A stretch of 64,000 nt of DNA. Origin: Salsuginibacillus halophilus (GTDB taxonomy: Bacteria > Bacillota > Bacilli > Bacillales > Marinococcaceae). The stretch lies in NCBI RefSeq assembly GCF_003014715.1, contig NZ_PYAV01000004.1, positions 62,001 through 126,000 on the forward strand, given 5' to 3'. The notes below the pieces were generated by a model. It had not been told where the DNA came from, did no database searches, and saw only the letters and a program-made list of their open reading frames with translations. Position 1 is the stretch's first letter. Every line of letters starts with the position of its first letter. Made by a program: the position numbers and the translations under genes. Shown here piece by piece: positions 33,645 to 41,298 of this stretch.

Positions 33645-34625
33645 ATGGATTTCAATATTATTCGGGCAGGGCGCACCATTCTCCACGTGACGGATCTGGA
33701 AAAATCGAGAGCATTTTACGATGCGCTCGGTTTTATTGAAACAGCATCTGATCATGAAAATATTTTTTATCGCAGCATTGAGGATCACACCCATCACTGC
33801 TTGTGGTTAAAGAAGAAAGAAGAACCTGCGGTGGAAGCGGTCAGTTACAAAGTGACTTCAGAAGCGGATTTAGATCAACTCGAAGCGCATTTTAAAAAGC
33901 AAGGCTTAAGAACAATATGGATGGAAAAAGGTTCACAGCCGGCGATTGGACGCACTTTACGCGTGCAGGATGTTTCAGGGCTTCCGGTGGAGTTTTTCGC
34001 AGAGATAGAAAAAGCAGAACGTATGCTGCAGAAATTTCACCTTCATAAAGGGGCAAAAGTGCAGCGAATCGACCACTTCAACTGTATGGTACCAGATGTG
34101 GGGAAAGCATACGACGATTACATGAACAATCTCGGCTTTTCCTGCTCAGAGTACACAGCAAACGAAGAGGAGCAGGTCTGGGCCGCGTGGCTGCACCGAA
34201 AGCCAAGTGTGCATGATGTTGCGTTTATGAACGGTAAGGGGCCGCGGCTGCATCACATCGGTTTCTGGTTGAAAGATCCGCTTTCGCTCATCGATGCATG
34301 CGATGTGCTTGCATCAATGGGGCTTGGCGCAAATATTGAACGAGGTCCCGGCCGCCACGGCCTCTCCAATGCGTTTTTCTTGTATTTAAGAGATCCGGAT
34401 GGCCACCGGATTGAGCTTTACAACGGGGACTACTTAACAAGTGACCCTGATTTTGAGCCTGTCCGCTGGGATTTGGATGATCCGATGCGTCAAACATTCT
34501 GGGGCCACGAAGCGCCTGACAGCTGGTTTAACGAAGCGTCTCGCGTCCTGGATATTGAAACAGGTGCCCAAATTGCACTTGAAGAGCCGAAGCTTGAGAA
34601 GAAGAAGCCGACATTTGTCATCTAA
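33645..34625 (+). CDS. hpaD: 3,4-dihydroxyphenylacetate 2,3-dioxygenase (extradiol)
   Basis: A 326-residue two-domain vicinal-oxygen-chelate dioxygenase. The metal ligands of the C-terminal module are visible: His in RIDHFNCMV, His in LHHIGFWLKD and Glu in RIELYNGDY. It opens homoprotocatechuate between C2 and C3 to give the HpaE substrate. It follows hpaB by 24 bases and has AAGGGGGCAG upstream. MITE copy 3 lies beyond its stop and separates it from hpaC, so the original operon may have been longer. Confidence 0.93.
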   Translation: MDFNIIRAGRTILHVTDLEKSRAFYDALGFIETASDHENIFYRSIEDHTHHCLWLKKKEEPAVEAVSYKVTSEADLDQLEAHFKKQGLRTIWMEKGSQPAIGRTLRVQDVSGLPVEFFAEIEKAERMLQKFHLHKGAKVQRIDHFNCMVPDVGKAYDDYMNNLGFSCSEYTANEEEQVWAAWLHRKPSVHDVAFMNGKGPRLHHIGFWLKDPLSLIDACDVLASMGLGANIERGPGRHGLSNAFFLYLRDPDGHRIELYNGDYLTSDPDFEPVRWDLDDPMRQTFWGHEAPDSWFNEASRVLDIETGAQIALEEPKLEKKKPTFVI

Positions 34626-34667
34626 GAACGGTGGACATTAAAAACAAAACGACGGAGAGAGTTCTGC

Positions 34668-35122
34668 ACAATCTATCGGCAAAGTACAAAACCAAAAATT
34701 CACGCACAGCTTACTGCTCTGAGCTCCGCGGGCTGTTGTATTAAGAGGATAAAATCGCACAATGAACGTAACCAAAACTACCGACGGACGCTTTCCCGAG
34801 AGCTGCGCTTCATCCTCTGGGAGTCGCCGTCTTTCGGTTCGGTTACTTTTATATTCGTATATGGTTCGTTGGATTATTCATAAAGCGTCGTTATGAAATT
34901 GATTTGTGTAGGTATTACTTGATCAAAAGGATCACCACCATTCATGACCATCAAATAACGAAAGGCTAACGAGCATCGACAGCGATGCCACCAGGAAAAG
35001 CGCGAGCCGAAACTCCTGCAGGCAGTGGTTGTCTACCGAGGAAGTTGAGTCCGTAACCGAGGCAAGCGTCCGCCGAAAAGCGGTATAAGAGTTCGTTTTT
35101 TCAAAAGTTTGTTTATATGCTG
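34668..35122 (+). mobile_element. MITE-like element, copy 3 (diverged)
   Basis: Left end ACAATCTATCGGCAAAG and right end GTTTGTTTATATGCTG match the termini of copy 1. Part A is shortened (the central hairpin is deleted) and part B is diverged, so this is an older copy. The hairpin following it (GCGGAGCGTTATGTTCCGC, 35124-35142) has a possible decayed partner CGGAGAGAGTTCTGC just before the left end. Confidence 0.75.
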
Positions 35123-35190
35123 AGCGGAGCGTTATGTTCCGCTTGTTTCCGATTAGAACGCATAATGATTGATTAAAGGAGGTTCTCATC

Positions 35191-35652
35191 ATGGAAGACA
35201 GGTTATTTCGAACAGCGATGGGTAAATTTGCAACAGGTGTAACTGTTATTACAACTGAAGTAGACGGCGAAGTTTATGGCATGACCGCAAATGCATTTAT
35301 GTCTGTCTCGATGGACCCAAAGCTTGTATTAATTTCAGTTGCAAACAAAGCAAAAATGCTGAGCTGGGTTCAAGAATCAGGCGAATACTGTGTAAACATT
35401 TTGTCTCAAGATCAGCAGGAGGTATCTATGCAGTTTGCGGGTCAGCTGCGCGAAGGTATTGAAGTCAATTTTGAGGATTTTGAAGGTCAACCGGCAATTG
35501 CTGATTCCATTGTAACGATCCCGTGTAAAGTCTATCAAACGCACGAAGCAGGCGATCACACATTATTTGTTGGTGAAGTGCAGAATATTAAACTCGAAGA
35601 TGGCGAGCCGCTCTTGTACTTTGAAGGCGGATATAAAGAGTTTAAAGCTTGA
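35191..35652 (+). CDS. hpaC: Flavin reductase, 4-hydroxyphenylacetate 3-monooxygenase small subunit
   Basis: A 153-residue flavin reductase-domain protein (RLFRTAMGKFATGVTVITTE, TANAFMSVSMDPKLVLISV, CVNILSQDQ). It uses NAD(P)H to reduce flavin for HpaB. AAAGGAGG precedes the ATG. It starts the unit hpaC-FAD synthetase and is 68 bases beyond the end of MITE copy 3. The gene next to it makes FAD, which supports the assignment. Confidence 0.9.
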   Translation: MEDRLFRTAMGKFATGVTVITTEVDGEVYGMTANAFMSVSMDPKLVLISVANKAKMLSWVQESGEYCVNILSQDQQEVSMQFAGQLREGIEVNFEDFEGQPAIADSIVTIPCKVYQTHEAGDHTLFVGEVQNIKLEDGEPLLYFEGGYKEFKA

Positions 35653-35672
35653 TTTATTGAGGAGGAAACAAG

Positions 35673-36557
35673 ATGCAGACAATCCGGGTGAGTTATCCGA
35701 TACAAAAGTCCGTTCAGCTGCAAAGTGAACCGTGTGTGATGGCCCTCGGCTTTTTTGATGGTGTTCACCTTGGGCATCAAGAGATTATTAAAACCGCACG
35801 CGCAGAAGCAGAGAGAAAAGGGCTAAAGCTTGCGGTAATGACGTTTTCTCCGCACCCAAGTGTCGTTATTAAAAAAGGAAAGCAGATTAACGAATATATC
35901 ACACCGATCTTTGAAAAAGAGAAAATCTTTGAAAAGCTGCGGGTGGACTTTTTGTACGTTGTTGATTTTAACGAAGAGGTAGCGCGGATTCCTCACCAGG
36001 ATTTTGTAGATGATTTCCTCTGCGGATTACAGTGTGAGCATGCGGTTGCAGGGTTTGACTATACGTACGGCTTTAAAGGGCAGGGGACGATGGATCAGTT
36101 AAAAGTAGATGCGAAAGCACGGTTTGCTGTCACTGTTGTAAGCAAGAAAGAAAAAAACCAGCAGAAAATCAGCTCTACATTACTTCGTGAACTGATTACG
36201 TCAGGTCGGGTTGAACGTGTACCTTCTTATTTAGGCAAGTCATATAAAATCGAAGGTGAACTTTACAACGACGGCAATAAAACATTTATAGAAGTCGTTG
36301 ATGACTACCTTCTCCCATGCAGCGGTACTTATGAAGTTTCAGTACGGCGGGGGATCTTCCATGAAAAAGCAGTTTGCGAAGTGACAAAATTAGGTCAAAA
36401 ACGATGCCTGGAAGTTTACGGCTTACAATCAGAAGCTGTTTTCACTGGTGAAACGGTCCACCTGCAATGGCATAACTTTATTGCAGATCCGCAAAATTAT
36501 CCATTCCACGTGCAATCAACAATTGATGAGTTCGAAGCATTAAGCGTAAGTGTATAA
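35673..36557 (+). CDS. RibF-like FAD synthetase without a riboflavin kinase motif
   Basis: A 294-residue protein. The N-terminal FMN adenylyltransferase domain is complete: GFFDGVHLGHQ near residue 27 and ISSTLLRELITSGR near residue 165. The C-terminal half should be riboflavin kinase, but the GRxLGFPTAN segment that binds ATP and Mg is absent: after SYLGKSYKIEGELYN the chain runs straight to LLPCSGTYEV. So it probably makes FAD from FMN only. Its place 20 bases after hpaC suggests a pathway-dedicated FAD supply for the FAD-dependent HpaBC monooxygenase. Confidence 0.85.
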   Translation: MQTIRVSYPIQKSVQLQSEPCVMALGFFDGVHLGHQEIIKTARAEAERKGLKLAVMTFSPHPSVVIKKGKQINEYITPIFEKEKIFEKLRVDFLYVVDFNEEVARIPHQDFVDDFLCGLQCEHAVAGFDYTYGFKGQGTMDQLKVDAKARFAVTVVSKKEKNQQKISSTLLRELITSGRVERVPSYLGKSYKIEGELYNDGNKTFIEVVDDYLLPCSGTYEVSVRRGIFHEKAVCEVTKLGQKRCLEVYGLQSEAVFTGETVHLQWHNFIADPQNYPFHVQSTIDEFEALSVSV

Positions 36558-36585
36558 AAGACCGAGTGACATTATAATTGATATC

Positions 36586-36603
36586 ATATATGATATCGTA
36601 TAC
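36586..36603 (+). promoter_or_regulatory. Candidate HPA-cluster GntR operator 3
   Basis: ATATATGATATCGTATAC, related to the sites at 27166 and 29440. It overlaps a perfect 18-bp palindrome GATATCATATATGATATC at 36580-36597. Confidence 0.6.
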
Positions 36604-36654
36604 AATAACATAAAATAGAAACTATTTAGAAAATTCAGTTAGGAGGTTGTTTCA

Positions 36655-37578
36655 TTGGCAAAGGATTATGCTGAAATTAAACAAAAATTAAGAGGTTCGG
36701 TATGTCCGGTTGTTACGCCGTTTACATCTGATCATGCAATTGATTTTCAAGCCCAGTCGGAATTGATCGAGTTTCAGCTTGAAAACGGAACGCACGCAAT
36801 TTCGGTTACAGGCACATCTGGTGAACCGAGTTCTTTAACGACAGAAGAACGGGTGCAGGTGATGGAAAATGCAATGAAGACCATTAACGGCCGCGTACCG
36901 TTTGCTCCGGGAACAGGATCCGTCAATCATGACGAAACCATGTATTTAACAAAAAAGGCAGAAGAAATGGGTGCAGACGCGGCCATGGTTATAGTGCCGT
37001 ACTACAATAAGCCAAACCAGCATGCGCTGTATAAACACTTTAAGACCGTGGCAGATGCCGTTGATATCCCGATTATTATTTACAACATCCCCGGTCGTAC
37101 AGCGCAGAACATGGAAGTGAAAACCATGGCGCGCTTAGCAGCGGACTGCCCAAACATTGTTGGTGCTAAAGAATCCAATAAAGACTTTGAACATATTAAC
37201 CGTGTCATGCTCAACTGCGGCCGTGACTTCTTGTTGTACTCCGGCATCGAATTACTCTGCTATCCAATGCTTGCGATCGGTGGTGCTGGTTCGATCAGTG
37301 CAACAGCCAACGTTGAGCCGAAAAAAGTAGCTGAGATGCATGATGCCTGGGCAGCAGGTGACGTGAAAAAAGCACAGGATCTGCACTTTGAATTAATGAA
37401 TTTAAACGATGTATTGTTTAAAGATACAAATCCAGCACCAGTAAAAGCAGCGCTCGGTATGATGGGTAAAATTCACCCAGATCTGCGTCTGCCGATGGAC
37501 CTTCCTTCCAAGGAACTGCAAGATGAAATCCGCCGGACGTTACAAGACTATAAGATTGAAGCAGTTAGTTACGCGTAA
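36655..37578 (+). CDS. DapA/NAL-family pyruvate aldolase (DHDPS-like)
   Basis: A 307-residue (beta/alpha)8 class I aldolase. It has the Schiff-base Lys (K172 in GAKESN), Tyr143 in YNIPGRT and the GTSGEPS loop, where the second Thr of the DHDPS pair is Ser55. True DapA condenses pyruvate with aspartate semialdehyde, but other family members cleave 2-keto acids to pyruvate. Its location, with a shared operator and no hpaI in the window, suggests it splits the 2,4-dihydroxyhept-2-enedioate intermediate to pyruvate and succinate semialdehyde. The start is TTG 36655, with TAGGAGG at 36641-36647. Function is inference. Confidence 0.8.
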   Translation: MAKDYAEIKQKLRGSVCPVVTPFTSDHAIDFQAQSELIEFQLENGTHAISVTGTSGEPSSLTTEERVQVMENAMKTINGRVPFAPGTGSVNHDETMYLTKKAEEMGADAAMVIVPYYNKPNQHALYKHFKTVADAVDIPIIIYNIPGRTAQNMEVKTMARLAADCPNIVGAKESNKDFEHINRVMLNCGRDFLLYSGIELLCYPMLAIGGAGSISATANVEPKKVAEMHDAWAAGDVKKAQDLHFELMNLNDVLFKDTNPAPVKAALGMMGKIHPDLRLPMDLPSKELQDEIRRTLQDYKIEAVSYA

Positions 37579-37631
37579 GCGAGTAATTGGTAAAGGAAAA
37601 GAACATGGACCGTGACGTGCTGACAACTAGA

Positions 37632-37660
37632 AAGGGGAGATACAGCTCTCCTCTTTTTTT
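37632..37660 (+). terminator. Intrinsic terminator after the aldolase gene
   Basis: An AGGGGAGA / TCTCCTCT stem with a 6-base loop is followed by a run of T. Confidence 0.8.
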
Positions 37661-37669
37661 TATACAAAA

Positions 37670-37683
37670 TGTAAACGCTTTAA
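37670..37683 (+). promoter_or_regulatory. Candidate CcpA cre site before the TRAP operon
   Basis: TGTAAACGCTTTAA matches 13 of 14 cre positions, 22 bases before the dctP-like start. Confidence 0.55.
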
Positions 37684-37705
37684 AATGTTAAAGGGGTGAG
37701 GGCAA

Positions 37706-38782
37706 GTGTTGAAAACATTTGATAAGAAGTGGTCATATGCTGTTGTACTTTCAGCTGCGATGTTCAGTCTGACAGCATGTGGGGGAGACACCGATGTGGA
37801 AGGTGAAACGAGCGGAGGAGAGAATGAGGGAGGAGAAGCTGGGGAGTTTTCATATGACTTTTCCCATATGTTCCCTTCAAGTCATGTGATGGAGACAGAT
37901 GTTGTTACTCCTTTCATTGAAGATGTTAACGAAGCTACAAATGGAGGGGTGGATATTACGTCTTACCCAGGTGCTCAGCTTGCTGAGCCGGATGCGCAGT
38001 ACGAAGCAGCAGCGACAAGTGTTGCAGATATGGGATTTAGTGTACACAGCTATACACCAGGTCAGTTCCCATTAACGTCTGTCATGGAGCAGCCGTTTAT
38101 GGCGAGCACAGGTGCAGAAGGTTCTGACATTCTTTGGGACCTTTACGAAGAATTCCCGGAAATTCAAGCAGAATATGATGATGTAGAAGTGCTTTGGATC
38201 GGAACATCTGAGCCGGGCCAAATTTATACAGTAGATCAACAAGTAACAAGTGTTGAGGATCTTGAAGGAATGAGAATGCGTTCACCTTCGCCGGAAGTGA
38301 ATAAATGGCTTGAAGCTGCCGGAGCGACGCCGGTGACAATGTCAATGAATGAAACATATGAAGCGCTTGAGCGCGGCACTGTTGACGGGACTGTGGGCCC
38401 GTATCACACTTTGCTCGATTACAGTCTTCAAGAAGTGATTGATTATGTTACCGTCGGTGATTTCTATATGACAACGTTTTTTGCAGTGATGAATCAAGGA
38501 GCTTGGGATGAAATGGATGAAGAAACCCAAGGACAAGTAGAAGACGTTGCTAAACGGGAAATGTCAGTTCATTTAGGCGAAATGATGGATGAGCGCGGAG
38601 AAGAAGCGATTGAAGCAGCGGAAGAAGCTGGGGCGGAGTTTTATGAGCTTGACGAAGCCGATCAGGAAGAATGGGAAGAGTACCTGCTTACAGGTGTTGA
38701 GGAATGGATTAAAGAACGAGAAGCTGAAGGGCTGCCGGCACAAGAAGTATATGACTACGCGGAATCACTAGGTGATGAGTAG
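37706..38782 (+). CDS. TRAP transporter substrate-binding lipoprotein (DctP family)
   Basis: A 358-residue lipoprotein: signal sequence ending in the lipobox LTAC (Cys25 region), then a Gly/Glu-rich linker and a DctP-type binding domain (DVVTPFIEDVN, YPGAQLAEPDAQYEA, GMRMRSPSPEVNKWLEAAGATPV, family Arg in RMRSP that binds the ligand carboxylate). It is very acidic. It starts at GTG 37706 after AAGGGGTGAGG. First gene of a three-gene TRAP operon in the hydroxyphenylacetate island, so 4-hydroxyphenylacetate or a similar aromatic acid is the likely ligand. Confidence 0.9.
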   Translation: MLKTFDKKWSYAVVLSAAMFSLTACGGDTDVEGETSGGENEGGEAGEFSYDFSHMFPSSHVMETDVVTPFIEDVNEATNGGVDITSYPGAQLAEPDAQYEAAATSVADMGFSVHSYTPGQFPLTSVMEQPFMASTGAEGSDILWDLYEEFPEIQAEYDDVEVLWIGTSEPGQIYTVDQQVTSVEDLEGMRMRSPSPEVNKWLEAAGATPVTMSMNETYEALERGTVDGTVGPYHTLLDYSLQEVIDYVTVGDFYMTTFFAVMNQGAWDEMDEETQGQVEDVAKREMSVHLGEMMDERGEEAIEAAEEAGAEFYELDEADQEEWEEYLLTGVEEWIKEREAEGLPAQEVYDYAESLGDE

Positions 38783-38802
38783 AAAAGGCAGGCGTTTTAA
38801 TT

Positions 38803-39312
38803 ATGGAAAGCTTGATTTCATCGTTAGATAAAGTTGCTCAAATATTGAGTTCTTTGCTGCATTACCTATCAAACACCATTTTACTTTTTATGACTTTCCT
38901 AATCACGTTTAATGTGATTGGACGATACTTCTTTAATCAACCTATTTTGGGGGCTTTTGAACTGACGGAACAAAGTTCGGCCCTCCTTGTCTTTTTTGCT
39001 TTAGCTGTTACGCATCAATATAAGGAGCATATCGCAATTGGTTTTCTCGTCGATAAGTTATCCGTGAAACTAAGGCATAGCATAGAAGGGATTATTGAGG
39101 TTGTCATCTTTATCGTTGTGCTTGTGATGAGCTGGGCTGTACTGCAGGAAGCATTTCGCATGATGAACCGTGGTGTTACAACAAGTGATTTAAGTCTTGT
39201 TGTTTATCCGTTTATTATCGTTGCTTCTGCAGGTTTGCTCATTTTTGCTTTAACCGCCTTCACGAATAGTCTTAAGCATTTCGTAAAGGTGGTGAGCACT
39301 CATGAGTCTTGA
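38803..39312 (+). CDS. TRAP transporter small membrane subunit (DctQ family)
   Basis: A 169-residue protein with four membrane segments and the DctQ pattern (NVIGRYFFNQPILGAFELTEQSSALLVFFAL). It forms the membrane part of the Na+-coupled TRAP carrier with the large subunit that follows. Its stop overlaps the next start by 11 bases, so the two are translationally coupled. Confidence 0.9.
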   Translation: MESLISSLDKVAQILSSLLHYLSNTILLFMTFLITFNVIGRYFFNQPILGAFELTEQSSALLVFFALAVTHQYKEHIAIGFLVDKLSVKLRHSIEGIIEVVIFIVVLVMSWAVLQEAFRMMNRGVTTSDLSLVVYPFIIVASAGLLIFALTAFTNSLKHFVKVVSTHES

Positions 39313-40609
39313 GTTCATAGGTGCATTAGGTATAGCTGTATTACTACTATTGTTTTTGATAAAAGTTCCTGTCAGTATCTCATTAATTATTGTAGGCACG
39401 GTGGGGTACGGGCTTATACGCGGGTTTGAAACTGGTTTGGTTCAGCTTGGTAATACCCCGTTTGCAACAGCAAGTTCTTATGCTTTAAGTGTGATTCCCC
39501 TATTCATTCTAATGGGGATGCTCTTGTCGTTCAGTAACTTTGGCAGAGATTTGTTCCGAGCTGTTGATGCATGGATCGGTCATTTTCGAGGCGGCATGGC
39601 ATTAACGACGATCGGCACGAGCGCAATATTTTCTTCGATATCCGGCTCGGTCAATGCGACGACAGCTTCGATGGCACGAGTGACGCTGCCTGAAATGCGT
39701 CATTACAATTACAGCCCGACACTTTCAACAGCATGTGTTGCGGCCGGCGGGACGCTCGGCATCTTAATTCCGCCTAGTGTTATTTTAATTTTGTATGGTG
39801 TGTTAACGATGGAGCCGATTGATCAGCTCCTGGTAGCTGGACTGATACCGGGGGTTGTCCAGATGCTTTTATTTATGGGGGTTGTCTATCTCTGGGTGAA
39901 AAAAGACCCTGAGGCCGGACCGCCGTCCCAGCGTTCCCCATGGATCGAAAAGTTCAAATCATTATCGAAGGTGTGGCCGTTTCTACTATTGTTTATTGTC
40001 TCTATTGGGGGAATTTATTTAGGAGTGTTCACGCCTACGGAGGCAGGAGCCATAGGCTCATTTGGCGCGCTGATGCTAGCGCTCGTTACGAGACGTTTAG
40101 ATTTTAAAACATTAAAGCAGGCGCTTGGAGAAACGACCCGTCTCTCGGCAATGATATTTTTAATCTTAATCGGTGCTGATATTTTCAGTCAGTTTTTAGC
40201 AATCAGCACAATCCCGGCTCAAGTTACGCAATTTGTGGAAGGACTCGGCTGGCATCCAATACTTATCATGGGGGCAATCCTTCTTGTTTACTTTGTACTC
40301 GGTTTGTTTCTCGAAGGCATTGCGATTCTTGTGTTAACGCTCCCTGTGATTCATCCGCTTGTGACAGGGCTAGGGTTTGATGGGGTCTGGTTCGGTGTCA
40401 TTATGGTGATGGTCATGAACATGGGCTTAATTACGCCGCCGCTTGGAATCAGTGTATATATCATTAGCGGGGTCGTAAAAGATATTCCAATTGAACGCAT
40501 TTTTAAAGGCGTTGTCCCCATGCTGCTTGCGATGGTTGCGGCGATTGTCATTTTCTTAATCTTTCCGGAGCTTGTTACCATTTTACCTGAGCTCATGAGA
40601 AGCGGTTAA
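39302..40609 (+). CDS. TRAP transporter large membrane subunit (DctM family)
   Basis: A 435-residue permease with about 12 membrane segments. DctM signatures are seen: GMLLSFSNFGRDLFRAVDAWIGH, SGSVNATTASMARVTLPEM, GGTLGILIPPSVILILYG and the C-terminal LITPPLGISVYIISG. It moves the ligand delivered by the lipoprotein with Na+. The last gene of the TRAP operon; MITE copy 4 follows. Confidence 0.92.
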   Translation: MSLEFIGALGIAVLLLLFLIKVPVSISLIIVGTVGYGLIRGFETGLVQLGNTPFATASSYALSVIPLFILMGMLLSFSNFGRDLFRAVDAWIGHFRGGMALTTIGTSAIFSSISGSVNATTASMARVTLPEMRHYNYSPTLSTACVAAGGTLGILIPPSVILILYGVLTMEPIDQLLVAGLIPGVVQMLLFMGVVYLWVKKDPEAGPPSQRSPWIEKFKSLSKVWPFLLLFIVSIGGIYLGVFTPTEAGAIGSFGALMLALVTRRLDFKTLKQALGETTRLSAMIFLILIGADIFSQFLAISTIPAQVTQFVEGLGWHPILIMGAILLVYFVLGLFLEGIAILVLTLPVIHPLVTGLGFDGVWFGVIMVMVMNMGLITPPLGISVYIISGVVKDIPIERIFKGVVPMLLAMVAAIVIFLIFPELVTILPELMRSG

Positions 40610-40662
40610 AGTTAAGGCTGAATTTCTATTCTAGTTTAGAAAAAGCTCTCACCTAAAGGCGG

Positions 40663-41205
40663 TCAGACTGTCGACATAGTACAAAATCTAAAATTCATGC
40701 ACAGCTTACTGCTCCGGTTCGCGGGCTGCACTTTAAAACCGAACCATGAACGTAACCTTCACGCCAGACGAACGCTTTCCCGAGGGCTTGGCTTCAGCTA
40801 ACTTGTTCGATTTGATTGCCAATCGAACAAGTGGATCTTCAGCCTGCGCTTGATCCTCTGGGAGTCGCCGTCTTTCGTTTCGGTCACTTGTAAACTTAAC
40901 GATCAGCAAGCATTTCCAATGTATAGGGTTTGTTTGATTACTCATGAAGCATCATGATGAAATTGATACATGTAGATATTGCTTGATCAATAGGAGGACT
41001 ACCAATTATAACCATAAAATAACGCAAGGCTGACAAGCATCGGCAGCGACGTCTACCGGGAACAGTACGAGCCGAAAATCCCGCAGGCAGCGGTTTTCTG
41101 CCGAGGAAGATGAAGCGGTACAAGAGGCTAAGAAGACAAGGTGCGACCAAGCGCCCGCCGAAAAGCGACGTCAGCCTTCACTTTTTTAAAAAGTTTGTCA
41201 GCACG
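40663..41205 (+). mobile_element. MITE-like element, copy 4 (nearly complete, 543 bp)
   Basis: Left end TCAGACTGTCGACATAGTAC and right end GTTTGTCAGCACG. Part A has the perfect 11-bp arm CTTGTTCGATT / AATCGAACAAG; part B spans 41026-41178. It is flanked by a diverged direct repeat, CTCTCACCTAAAGGCGG (40646-40662) and CTCTCGCCTACAGGCGG (41206-41222), matching at 15 of 17 positions. The right one is the arm of a terminator. This is independent support for duplication of a hairpin on insertion. Confidence 0.85.
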
Positions 41206-41231
41206 CTCTCGCCTACAGGCGGGGGCTTTTT
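41205..41231 (+). terminator. Terminator at the right end of MITE copy 4
   Basis: GCTCTCGCC / GGCGGGGGC with wobble pairs and a very short loop is followed by TTTTT. Its left arm is duplicated at the other end of the MITE. Confidence 0.65.
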
Positions 41232-41298
41232 AAAAATGAACTTCGTTTTTTTACGATAAAACTTGTACAATGGGGTAAAAGCACGTAGGAGGTAGCGT

